Shown here piece after piece: positions 1 through 4,725 of a stretch of 9,922 bases of DNA (within the stretch, counting starts at the first letter, position 1; each line of letters begins with the position of its first letter). Under the pieces are notes generated by a model, which was given only the letters and a program-made list of their open reading frames with translations, made no database searches and was not told the DNA's origin. Source of the stretch: CAYLWZ01 sp964585805. Its GTDB lineage: Bacteria; Patescibacteriota; Minisyncoccia; Minisyncoccales; GWA2-38-27. The translations under genes and the position numbers were made by a program. Location: assembly GCA_964585805.1 (NCBI GenBank), contig CAZPFE010000020.1, positions 1-9,922 of the forward strand. The letters are read 5' to 3'.

Positions 1-35
1 CTTCTTCTGAGATATAAATGAATGTGCTATCTATT

Positions 36-272
36 TTATTTCTTACTCTTTTGTTTCTTTTTAATTTCTTCTGTTTTTCTTAATCGTTGTTTAAATCTTT
101 CCACTCTTCCTACTGCATCAATAATTTTCTCTTTTCCGGTATAAAGAGGATGACAATTTGAACAAACTTCTATTTTTATAGATTCTCGAGTTGAACCAAC
201 AGTAAAAACATTCCCGCAGGCACAATAAACTTTTGCATTGGGATAATATTTTGGATGAATATTTTTTTTCAT
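36..272 (-). CDS. rpmE: 50S ribosomal protein L31 (zinc-binding type)
   Basis: This is a structural protein of the large ribosomal subunit. The 78-residue product opens with the family hallmark MKKNIHPKYYP and carries the four zinc-ligand cysteines as C17-x-C19 and C37-x-x-C40, followed by HPLYTGK and GRVERF. That marks the C+ (zinc-containing) paralogue, not the zinc-free type. Its length is close to the roughly 70 residues of the E. coli protein, with a short lysine-rich tail (about residues 64-78) added. The ATG at 270-272 is the only sensible start; there is no clear Shine-Dalgarno before it. A promoter with a perfect TATAAT lies upstream on the minus strand, and transcription diverges from the small acidic gene at 420. 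In many bacteria prfA follows rpmE, but only 35 bases remain here and they show no recognisable gene. Confidence 0.97.
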   Translation of the reverse strand: MKKNIHPKYYPNAKVYCACGNVFTVGSTRESIKIEVCSNCHPLYTGKEKIIDAVGRVERFKQRLRKTEEIKKKQKSKK

Positions 273-307
273 AAAGATTTTTTAAAACTTTTTAAATTTG
301 CAATTTT

Positions 308-335
308 ATTATAGCAAAATGGAAAGTAAAATCAA
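308..335 (-). promoter_or_regulatory. Probable sigma70-type promoter of rpmE
   Basis: On the minus strand a perfect -10 box TATAAT (313-308) follows a partial -35 box TTGATT (335-330) with a 16-base spacer. Transcription would begin around base 301, giving a leader of about 30 bases before the L31 start codon. It lies back to back with the plus-strand promoter for the acidic gene. The -35 match is only 4 of 6. Confidence 0.55.
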
Positions 336-346
336 TATATTAACTA

Positions 347-380
347 TTGACAATTGTTTTTGATATACTATATAGATAAT
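347..380 (+). promoter_or_regulatory. Probable promoter of the small acidic gene
   Basis: A perfect TTGACA lies at 347-352. Two -10 choices follow: TATAGA at 371-376 (18-base spacer), merging into GATAAT at 375-380, or an extended -10 of the TGnTATACT form at 361-369, which is too close to that TTGACA and would act on its own. Either choice would give a leader of about 35 to 50 bases before the ATG at 420. The -35 boxes of this promoter and of rpmE are only 11 bases apart (336-346), so the two could influence each other. Confidence 0.55.
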
Positions 381-419
381 CATAAAAGGTCTTAAAAAAT
401 AGAAACTAAACTAAAAGAT

Positions 420-548
420 ATGAGCAAAATATTATTAATTAACAATGACGAAGATTATTTAGATGATTTTGAAGAAGAAGATTGGGAGGAGGAAGAATTT
501 TTTGAAGACGAAGAAGAATTTGGCGGTTTAGATGATGAAGAATACTAA
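420..548 (+). CDS. Small hyperacidic protein, 42 residues, unknown function
   Basis: I do not recognise this gene. The product has 42 residues, of which 22 are Asp or Glu and only one (K3) is basic, with aromatic residues spaced among the acids (Y13, F17, W22, F27, F28, F34, Y42). The first 17 residues, MSKILLINNDEDYLDDF, loosely recall the first strand and acidic pocket of a receiver domain, which may be chance. No signal peptide or membrane segment is visible. Support for a real gene comes from its setting: a TTGACA promoter just upstream, an uninterrupted frame from ATG to TAA, and a strong bidirectional terminator 13 bases after the stop. It is a single-gene unit, divergent from rpmE. A DNA- or RNA-mimicking or basic-protein-binding role is possible because of its charge, but that is inference only. 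Confidence 0.7.
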   Translation: MSKILLINNDEDYLDDFEEEDWEEEEFFEDEEEFGGLDDEEY

Positions 549-560
549 TAAGAAAAATCT

Positions 561-602
561 AATAAAAAATATTCTGGTTATTAAACCAGAATATTTTTTA
601 TT
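561..602. terminator. Bidirectional intrinsic terminator, 19-bp stem
   Basis: The arms 561-579 and 584-602 are perfectly complementary around a four-base loop (580-583). The core is TATTCTGGTT/AACCAGAATA, flanked by six A bases on the left and six T bases on the right, so each strand ends in a U-tract. It terminates the acidic gene on plus and the convergent gene at 598-1125 on minus. The minus-strand gene's TAA (598-600) lies inside the right arm. Confidence 0.9.
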
Positions 603-1125
603 GTATTGACTCTAAAATAATTTTTGCCTCTGATATCCATTTTGCTTCTTTTTTACTTTTCTGCTTTATTTTAGAAATCACATTATATAAATTCAAAATT
701 TCTTTAAAATCATTTTTTTGCCATCTAAGTAATTTTTTTCCTTTGTATTTATAGATTATTTCAACTGCTTTTAACCATAAAGCGATTTCTTTTTGTTTTT
801 TAGAAGGAAGATTATTTTTTATTTCTTTTAAAAACTGAGCAAGATTGTTATTTAAGTCATCTATCTTTTGGATAATAAATCTAAGATTTCCTTTTTTATC
901 AAAATATAATTTTCCACAATTTAATTTTTCTTTTAATTTATAAAGCGTTTTTTCTTTTTCCTTGTTTGCCAAAATAATAAATTGCGCTTTCCATCTATAA
1001 TAAGTAGGGGAGTTAAGTCTTTCTCGTCTAACATCTCTTCTAAACTGAAGATCAAAACAAGCAGATTTTATCATCTCAACTAAATTAGAATTATTATTAT
1101 TGCTTTTATTGATTTTATTTTCCAT
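598..1125 (-). CDS. Probable LAGLIDADG-fold protein lacking the acidic active-site motif
   Basis: The product has 175 basic, lysine-rich residues. Residues 42-110 read like the body of a single-chain LAGLIDADG domain: a YYRWKAQFIIL strand, a helix ending in LKEKLNCGKLYF (compare the family's 'lL..ik..lgcG.i'), an IIQKIDDL strand, and a helix and loop ending in LPSKKQKEIALWLKAVEII. Where active homing endonucleases carry the DGEG-type motif before the first strand, this protein reads M18-I-K-S-A-C-F-D-L-Q-F, without the catalytic acids. The N-terminus is an Asn-rich stretch (N9-N14). The protein is free-standing and not inside an intron or intein that I can see. It may be a decayed nuclease or a DNA-binding protein that kept the fold. 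The family call rests on pattern memory, not a search. It probably uses the terminator at 561-602. Confidence 0.5.
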   Translation of the reverse strand: MENKINKSNNNNSNLVEMIKSACFDLQFRRDVRRERLNSPTYYRWKAQFIILANKEKEKTLYKLKEKLNCGKLYFDKKGNLRFIIQKIDDLNNNLAQFLKEIKNNLPSKKQKEIALWLKAVEIIYKYKGKKLLRWQKNDFKEILNLYNVISKIKQKSKKEAKWISEAKIILESIQ

Positions 1126-1159
1126 AAGTTACTTTACTTTATTAGTTTTATATAAATTT

Positions 1160-1169
1160 ATTATGCGAC
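1160..1169 (+). repeat. Intergenic motif ATTATGCGAC, copy 1
   Basis: This is an exact copy, read on the plus strand, 35 bases upstream of the minus-strand gene that starts at 1125. The next copy lies 36 bases further right in the same orientation. Confidence 0.75.
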
Positions 1170-1195
1170 TTTTTAAATTTTCTAACCTTATAAAA

Positions 1196-1205
1196 ATTAT
1201 GCGAC
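1196..1205 (+). repeat. Intergenic motif ATTATGCGAC, copy 2
   Basis: This is an exact copy on the plus strand, extended by AATAA. It sits directly left of the GC-rich element and on the 3' side of the recombinase gene. With the copy at 2506 it brackets that gene as direct repeats. Confidence 0.75.
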
Positions 1206-1221
1206 AATAAATAAAAAAGTC

Positions 1222-1390
1222 AACCTTTCCTTCCCCTCCTTAATCCTCCCCCTCCTCTGAAGAGGGAGGAGGGGGAGGAAAATAAATCTTCCCCCTTCCA
1301 GAGAAGAAATGGTAGGAAGGGAAAGAAAAAAACATTTCTTTAATCCTCCCCCTTCCCAAAGGGAAGGGGGAGGTGAGGAGGGGGATGGTT
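1222..1390. repeat. GC-rich twin-hairpin element, REP- or MITE-like
   Basis: A block of about 169 bases is far richer in G and C than its surroundings. It contains two hairpins that both begin TAATCCTCCCCC exactly 100 bases apart. Hairpin 1 pairs 1244-1256 with 1267-1279 (13 bp). Hairpin 2 pairs 1345-1357 with 1361-1373 (13 bp, AAA loop). The outer ends are imperfect inverted repeats, each starting AACC and then sharing CCCCTCCT and CCTCCCCC. No target-site duplication and no coding sequence are visible. There is no T-tract after either hairpin, so these are not ordinary terminators. The likely reading is a dispersed REP- or MITE-type repeat; copies elsewhere in the genome cannot be seen from this window. 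Confidence 0.7.
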
Positions 1391-1436
1391 AGCAATTAAT
1401 AATGAATTTGTAAATATAATAGGGAAGGAGTAGTTT

Positions 1437-2402
1437 TTAATAATCTTTTATTTTTCTTCCACTATGAAATTTTCGATGAATATCTCTTAATTTCTTATTA
1501 GTCACATGAGTATATATTTGAGTACTACCAATATCACGATGTCCTAAAAATTCTTGAATAATCCTTAAATCAACTCCTTGACTTAAAAGATCTGTTGCCA
1601 TACTATGTCGCAAAGTGTGGGGGGTAGTAAAAATTGGAACTCCAGATAGAATAACATATTTTTTAATAATTCTTTCTACTGAACGAGCAGTTAAGCGGCG
1701 TTCCTTCAAATTTTTTTGGGGCTTGTAATTTATAAAAAGAGCTCTTTCTTTATCGTCTCGTTGTTCTAAATACTTTTTAAGCCAAAAAAGAGCTCTTTCA
1801 GAGAAATAAACGGTTCTTGGATATCCTCCTTTACCGATAATACTTATCTCATAATCTTTTTTATCTTTAATATTTGCAAATTGTTCTCGATTTAAAGCAA
1901 TTAACTCTGATATTCTTAAACCAGTAGAAAAAAGAGTTTCAAGAATTGCTTTATCTCTTAATCCAATAATATTATCGGTTTTTGGTGCTGAAAGAAGTCT
2001 TTTAACCTGTTCTAAAGTTAAAAATTTTATTGTTTTTTTATTTCTTGCATCTTTTGGTAATTTTACTTTAGTAGGAGGTAAAGATAAAATATCTTTTTCT
2101 GAAAAATAAGCCAATAAAGCGCGTAAAGCAACTAAATAATAATTTTGAGTAGCTTTTTTTAAAGTTTTTTTGGTCTTAGGATCAATAGATCTAGATAAAA
2201 ACAAACGATACTGCCAGATATCATCAGGAGAAAGTTCGTGAGGTTTAATATCTTTTTTATTATTTTTTTCTAACCATAACTGAAATTTTTTTAAATATCT
2301 TTGATAATTTCGTTGAGTGTTATTAGATAAACCTTTTTCAACCTCACAATAGTCCAAAAAATCGGGAATATATTCAATAAGGGGTTTATTTGATTTTTTC
2401 AT
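1437..2402 (-). CDS. Tyrosine recombinase, XerC/XerD-like
   Basis: This enzyme cuts and rejoins DNA through a covalent phosphotyrosine link. The 321-residue product has a SAM-like core-binding domain (about residues 8-105) and a C-terminal catalytic domain (about 125-305). All active-site residues are visible: R163 in TGLRISE, K191 in IGKGG, H262 and R265 in PHTLRHSMAT, H288 in LGHRD, and the nucleophile Y297 in TQIYTHV. Length and motifs fit XerC/XerD; a XerH-like or integrase role cannot be excluded. The ATG at 2400-2402 is preceded by a TTGAAA/TATAAT promoter, so it appears to be transcribed alone. The gene lies between copies of the ATTATGCGAC motif (1196 and 2506), which could be its sites, though this is untested. 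With no other Xer in view, chromosome-dimer resolution is the default role. Confidence 0.9.
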   Translation of the reverse strand: MKKSNKPLIEYIPDFLDYCEVEKGLSNNTQRNYQRYLKKFQLWLEKNNKKDIKPHELSPDDIWQYRLFLSRSIDPKTKKTLKKATQNYYLVALRALLAYFSEKDILSLPPTKVKLPKDARNKKTIKFLTLEQVKRLLSAPKTDNIIGLRDKAILETLFSTGLRISELIALNREQFANIKDKKDYEISIIGKGGYPRTVYFSERALFWLKKYLEQRDDKERALFINYKPQKNLKERRLTARSVERIIKKYVILSGVPIFTTPHTLRHSMATDLLSQGVDLRIIQEFLGHRDIGSTQIYTHVTNKKLRDIHRKFHSGRKIKDY

Positions 2403-2433
2403 TTTTTAATATTTTTAGATTAATCTTTTTAAT

Positions 2434-2461
2434 ATTATAAATTAATTTTTTTTATTTTCAA
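2434..2461 (-). promoter_or_regulatory. Promoter of the tyrosine recombinase gene
   Basis: On the minus strand TTGAAA (2461-2456) is followed after 16 bases by a perfect TATAAT (2439-2434). The expected start near 2427 gives a leader of about 25 bases. The palindrome AGATTAATCT at 2417-2426 covers the start region and could be an operator. No clear Shine-Dalgarno is present. Confidence 0.6.
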
Positions 2462-2505
2462 AGAACATTAAACTAATTCTCAGGTCCATTTTTTAATGTC
2501 ATTAT

Positions 2506-2515
2506 ATTATGCGAC
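2506..2515 (+). repeat. Intergenic motif ATTATGCGAC, copy 3
   Basis: This is an exact copy on the plus strand that runs straight into the A-tract of the terminator at 2516. It is upstream of the recombinase gene and in the same orientation as copies 1 and 2. Confidence 0.75.
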
Positions 2516-2550
2516 AAAAAACGGCGGAGGTCGGACCTCCGCCGTTTTTT
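2516..2550. terminator. Strong GC-rich bidirectional terminator
   Basis: The core CGGCGGAGG (2522-2530) pairs perfectly with CCTCCGCCG (2536-2544) around a TCGGA loop. Six A bases (2516-2521) and six T bases (2545-2550) lengthen the stem and supply U-tracts on both strands. It would stop the minus-strand pilin/kinase transcript about 480 bases after the pilin stop, or a short plus-strand transcript entering from the left. No plus-strand gene ends here, so the minus-strand role is more likely. Confidence 0.9.
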
Positions 2551-2575
2551 AATTCAATTTATATTTTACATCTAT

Positions 2576-2606
2576 TTGTTTAACTAATTATAAATTGTGG
2601 TAGAAT
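2576..2606 (+). promoter_or_regulatory. Possible plus-strand promoter in the gap
   Basis: TTGTTT (2576-2581) is followed after 19 bases by TAGAAT (2601-2606), preceded by TGTGG in the manner of an extended -10. It would transcribe rightward into 2610-2760, where only a 23-codon frame (2655-2726) is present. Transcription against the pilin 3' region would be antisense. The spacer is long, so support is modest. Confidence 0.35.
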
Positions 2607-2654
2607 GGACTAAGAAGAAAGAGTAAAAAAGAAAGAAATAAATTATAAAAAAAT

Positions 2655-2726
2655 ATGACGAGCAACAGAGAAAATATTATCTTCTTCAAATCATTTGATA
2701 TCATCTTCTTTGAATGGTTTATATGA
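2655..2726 (+). other. Possible 23-residue hydrophobic peptide, weak
   Basis: An ATG at 2655 opens 23 codons ending at TGA. After MTSNREN the peptide consists of two 8-residue units, IIFFKSFD and IIFFEWFI, encoded by an imperfect 24-base tandem duplication (2679-2702 and 2703-2726, 16 of 24 bases equal). It follows a possible promoter but has no clear ribosome binding site. A short hydrophobic peptide of this kind could be a membrane-active toxin, or the frame could be chance in AT-rich DNA, which is the safer view. Confidence 0.15.
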
Positions 2727-2992
2727 TATTGATAGGTATTATTTTTTGTTAATTTGTTAATATATTATATGTCGATTTATCTGCATTGTCCGACATTAAA
2801 TAATTGTATTATAAAACTAAAAAAGTGTTTATAGATATTTACCGCCTCTTGATCAAATAACAACTAATATTTAATTTAATTTTTTATTTCTTATACTCTT
2901 AAACTTGTAACTACTTGTTATTTTACTACCTCACTCTTAAGTTTATTTATTTTATTTTCTTTTTGTTTATATAAATTATATATAATTTTAAT

Positions 2993-3002
2993 GTCGTATA
3001 AT
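2993..3002 (-). repeat. Variant of the intergenic motif (one mismatch), copy 4
   Basis: Read on the minus strand this is ATTATACGAC, one change from the consensus. It lies 31 bases beyond the prepilin 1 stop codon and has the orientation of the copies at 3637-4718. Confidence 0.45.
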
Positions 3003-3033
3003 ATAATTTACTAGAAAAATTAAAAGCAAAATA

Positions 3034-3643
3034 TTACTCATTTTCAAAACTACCAGTCACCCAGTCAAACTCGTTTTGCCAATTCCGATTAGGACAACTC
3101 CAACCTGGACTATTGGGATGAGGACGTCCACTTGTCTCCATATCTCTTATCCCTAACACATAAAATGCTCCTTTTGATTGAGGACAACCACAGCAACCCG
3201 CTCCATATCTATAATAAGCGTATCCATAGCATCCTGTTCCTGATCCTCCTTTAGGATCTACAGGAGTTTTTGAAAATAAACCTTCTGCTTCTAAAGCTCC
3301 AATAAAAGAATTGCTTCCGCAAGGACCTTGATCCCATCCGTCACAACAACTATCACTAGAAATTGAAGGATAATGGCCATATTTATCTTTATACATTTCT
3401 AAAGCAAGTTGTATTTGTCGCATATCTGAAAGTCTTCTTGCATCTCTGGCTTTTGCTGTTGCTTTTTTAACACTTACCATTACTATACTTGATAATAATC
3501 CTATTATTGCTATTACTACTAACAACTCTATTAAAGTAAAGGCTTTTTTTTGTTGTTGTTAATGATTTTATTGGAAACAGTATTTTTATCTTTTCTTTTT
3601 GAGAGTTTGCTTTCTTTTTTAACTCTCTTAATTTTTGTCGCAT
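3034..3643 (-). CDS. Type IV prepilin-like protein 1, interrupted by an A8 frameshift
   Basis: This encodes a pilin or pseudopilin subunit, exported and cleaved by prepilin peptidase. The main frame carries KAFTLIELLVVIAIIGLL, the cleavage site (before F) plus the hydrophobic assembly helix with Glu at mature position 5, then a head domain rich in cysteine, glycine and tyrosine (SCCDGWDQGPCG, AGCCGCP). In this frame there is no ATG, GTG or TTG before the signature: an in-frame TAA stands at 3561-3559, and the first usable codon is a TTG at 3525 inside the helix. Another frame opens at ATG 3643-3641, three bases after the kinase stop, and encodes a 33-residue basic leader ending SLTTTKK. Removing one A from the run of eight at 3544-3551 joins this leader to KAFTLIE. 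It may be a phase-switched gene, a slippage-read gene, a silent copy or a sequencing error. Confidence 0.75.
3476..3540 (-). repeat. 65-bp exact repeat shared by the two pilin genes, copy A
   Basis: These 65 bases are identical, base for base, to 5761-5825. They encode the prepilin signature and helix from the F of KAFTLIE to about IVMV. One further mismatch allows a few more matching bases beyond 3541. Outside this block the two genes show no obvious similarity at the DNA level. Confidence 0.9.
3544..3551 (-). other. A8 homopolymer at the prepilin 1 frame junction
   Basis: There are eight consecutive A bases on the coding (minus) strand, between the leader codons ACA ACA ACA and GCC of KAFTLIE. 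Seven A bases would make one continuous pilin frame; eight put the leader out of frame, where it ends after 58 codons. Such runs are prone to slipped-strand mispairing and to polymerase slippage. Confidence 0.8.
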
Positions 3644-3646
3644 AAT
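3637..3646 (-). repeat. Motif ATTATGCGAC overlapping the prepilin 1 start, copy 5
   Basis: This is an exact copy on the minus strand. Its internal ATG (3643-3641) is the likely start codon of prepilin 1, so the motif encodes M-R-Q. It sits three bases after the kinase stop codon and is the only copy that appears to be part of a gene. Confidence 0.7.
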
Positions 3647-4633
3647 TTATTTGATTTTAACTTTTACCTTAGGAAATTTTTCTCCTTTTTTTAATAAACC
3701 ATTTTTTGCTCCTATTTCTTGTAAACAAGAATTGGCATTCGCAATCCCAAATTGAATTGAGTATTTTATATCACCATCTGAATAAATATAACCAGAAACA
3801 AATCCTGAAGCAAAAGAATCACCGGCTCCGGTTTTATCTTTAACTTTTATTTTTTTTGGTTTTGCCTGATAAATACTTTTCCCATCATAAACTATTACTC
3901 CTTCTTTTCCCTTGGTCATCACTATAATTCCAGGACACAATTTCTCTAATTTTAGGAATATCTCTTTTTCATTTTGATAAGGAATTTTTGTTAAAAAAGA
4001 AGCTTCTTCCTGATTTAAAAACAAAATATCAATTTTTTTTAATACAAAATCTAAAACTTTCTTTTTTAAAGATAATTGAGAATTTCCTGGGTTGAGAGCA
4101 ACTTTTATTTTTTCCTTTTTAGCAAAAGAAATAATTTTTTCAGTTAAAAAAGCGGTTTTTCCTGATAAAGGGGCTATATAAAACCATTTTGGTTTTTCAT
4201 TTCTTATTTTATCCCAAGAAATATCTTTTTCTTCCAATAATTCTGAAGCGCCGCGATAAACTAAAATTGTTCTTTCTTGCTCTTTTCCGCTTTCTAAAAT
4301 TATTGAATGATTAGTTGGCCGCCCTTTTTTTGTTAAAACAAATTTAGTATTTATCCCTTTTTCTTTTAATTCTTCAAGTATTTTTTTACCAGCCAAATCA
4401 TTACCTACCACTCCATAAAAAGCAGTTTTAAATTTTTGGTTGCTAAAAGTTGCTGCTGTGTTTGTTCCTCCCCCACCAGAATTAAACTTAATATCTTGAA
4501 CATCAATTTTTGAGCCCAAATTAAAAGCAATACCTTCACCTGTAACGAATTTTTTATCTTTAATTATTTTAACTTTTTTAAGATGAAGAAAAATATCTAA
4601 ACTTGCTGAACCAAAGGTAATTATATCTAACAT
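3647..4633 (-). CDS. PfkB-family carbohydrate or nucleoside kinase
   Basis: This cytoplasmic kinase of the ribokinase/adenosine kinase superfamily transfers phosphate from ATP to a sugar or nucleoside hydroxyl. The 328-residue product shows the N-terminal strand DIITFGSASLDIFL, the substrate-side glycine motif G53-GGGTN-N58, an NPG segment in the middle, and the C-terminal signature D266-KTGAGDSFASGF with the anion hole and catalytic base D272. The substrate cannot be read from sequence: ribokinase, fructokinase and nucleoside kinase all remain possible, and the insertion around residues 25-48 is not diagnostic. The ATG at 4631-4633 has no clear Shine-Dalgarno. The gene follows pduL after 92 bases that hold a triple repeat array, and its stop is only three bases from the prepilin 1 ATG, suggesting coupled translation. 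Confidence 0.9.
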   Translation of the reverse strand: MLDIITFGSASLDIFLHLKKVKIIKDKKFVTGEGIAFNLGSKIDVQDIKFNSGGGGTNTAATFSNQKFKTAFYGVVGNDLAGKKILEELKEKGINTKFVLTKKGRPTNHSIILESGKEQERTILVYRGASELLEEKDISWDKIRNEKPKWFYIAPLSGKTAFLTEKIISFAKKEKIKVALNPGNSQLSLKKKVLDFVLKKIDILFLNQEEASFLTKIPYQNEKEIFLKLEKLCPGIIVMTKGKEGVIVYDGKSIYQAKPKKIKVKDKTGAGDSFASGFVSGYIYSDGDIKYSIQFGIANANSCLQEIGAKNGLLKKGEKFPKVKVKIK

Positions 4634-4662
4634 AAACTTAAAATTCTTTAAACATTATTTTT

Positions 4663-4672
4663 GTCGCATAAT
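4663..4672 (-). repeat. Motif ATTATGCGAC, copy 6 (array unit)
   Basis: This is an exact copy on the minus strand, the one closest to the kinase start (29 bases upstream of the ATG). Read on the minus strand it continues AAAAATAA, so its ATG encodes M-R-Q-K and then stops. Confidence 0.75.
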
Positions 4673-4684
4673 ATACTCATTATT

Positions 4685-4694
4685 GTCGCATAAT
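4685..4694 (-). repeat. Motif ATTATGCGAC, copy 7 (array unit)
   Basis: This is an exact copy, 22 bases from copy 6 in the same orientation, one to two helical turns away. It is followed on the minus strand by AATAA, so the internal ATG gives M-R-Q and then stops. Confidence 0.75.
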
Positions 4695-4708
4695 ATAAAC
4701 ATACTATT

Positions 4709-4718
4709 ATCGCATAAT
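4709..4718 (-). repeat. Motif ATTATGCGAT, copy 8 (array unit, one mismatch)
   Basis: This near-exact copy, 24 bases from copy 7, has the last base changed from C to T. It sits eight bases beyond the pduL stop codon and completes an array of three in the pduL-kinase gap. Confidence 0.65.
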
Positions 4719-4725
4719 ATTAAAG

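Larger units (their letters stand above)
1126..1436. other. Intergenic region with repeats and no gene
   Basis: No open frame of note lies here on either strand. The stretch holds two copies of the 10-bp motif ATTATGCGAC (1160-1169 and 1196-1205) and a GC-rich twin-hairpin element (about 1222-1390). The remaining 46 bases before the recombinase stop are AT-rich, apart from a purine run AGGGAAGGAG at 1421-1430. Confidence 0.8.
2403..3033. other. Long AT-rich intergenic region
   Basis: No confident gene lies in these 631 bases. They hold the recombinase promoter (2434-2461), a small palindrome AGATTAATCT (2417-2426) near its expected start point, one exact repeat motif (2506-2515) touching a strong terminator (2516-2550), a possible plus-strand promoter (2576-2606), a weak 24-base duplication (2679-2726) and a variant repeat motif (2993-3002). 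From about 2730 to 2990 I see only AT-rich sequence, with a 6-bp inverted pair ATGTCG/CGACAT (2769-2774 and 2791-2796). Confidence 0.75.

Noticed and set aside
1..35. Possible start of prfA or another gene after rpmE
   Set aside because: Only 35 bases are visible, with no start codon or recognisable residues on the minus strand.
1245..1373. GC-rich hairpins as terminators of the recombinase gene
   Set aside because: Neither stem is followed by a T-tract on the minus strand, and the twin layout with inverted ends fits a repeat element better.
2686..2698. Inverted repeat TCAAAT/ATTTGA
   Set aside because: A one-base centre cannot form a stable hairpin and the arms are AT-rich, so chance is likely.
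3415..3424. GTCGCATA, eight of ten bases of the repeat motif, inside prepilin 1
   Set aside because: It encodes conserved pilin residues (D-M-R-Q) in frame and lacks the last two bases, so coding explains it; not counted as a repeat copy.
3034..3525. TTG at 3525 as a true start of prepilin 1
   Set aside because: It would begin in the middle of the LIELLVV helix and remove the cleavage site; the leader frame plus A8 slippage explains the data better.
4663..4694. A complete 28-bp dif site built from motif copies
   Set aside because: The neighbouring copies are direct, not inverted, repeats, and no copy has a matching second arm across a 6-base centre.
4663..4718. Short CRISPR array
   Set aside because: Repeats are only about 10-18 bases with 12-14 bases between them, related single copies are scattered over 3.6 kb, and no cas gene is present.
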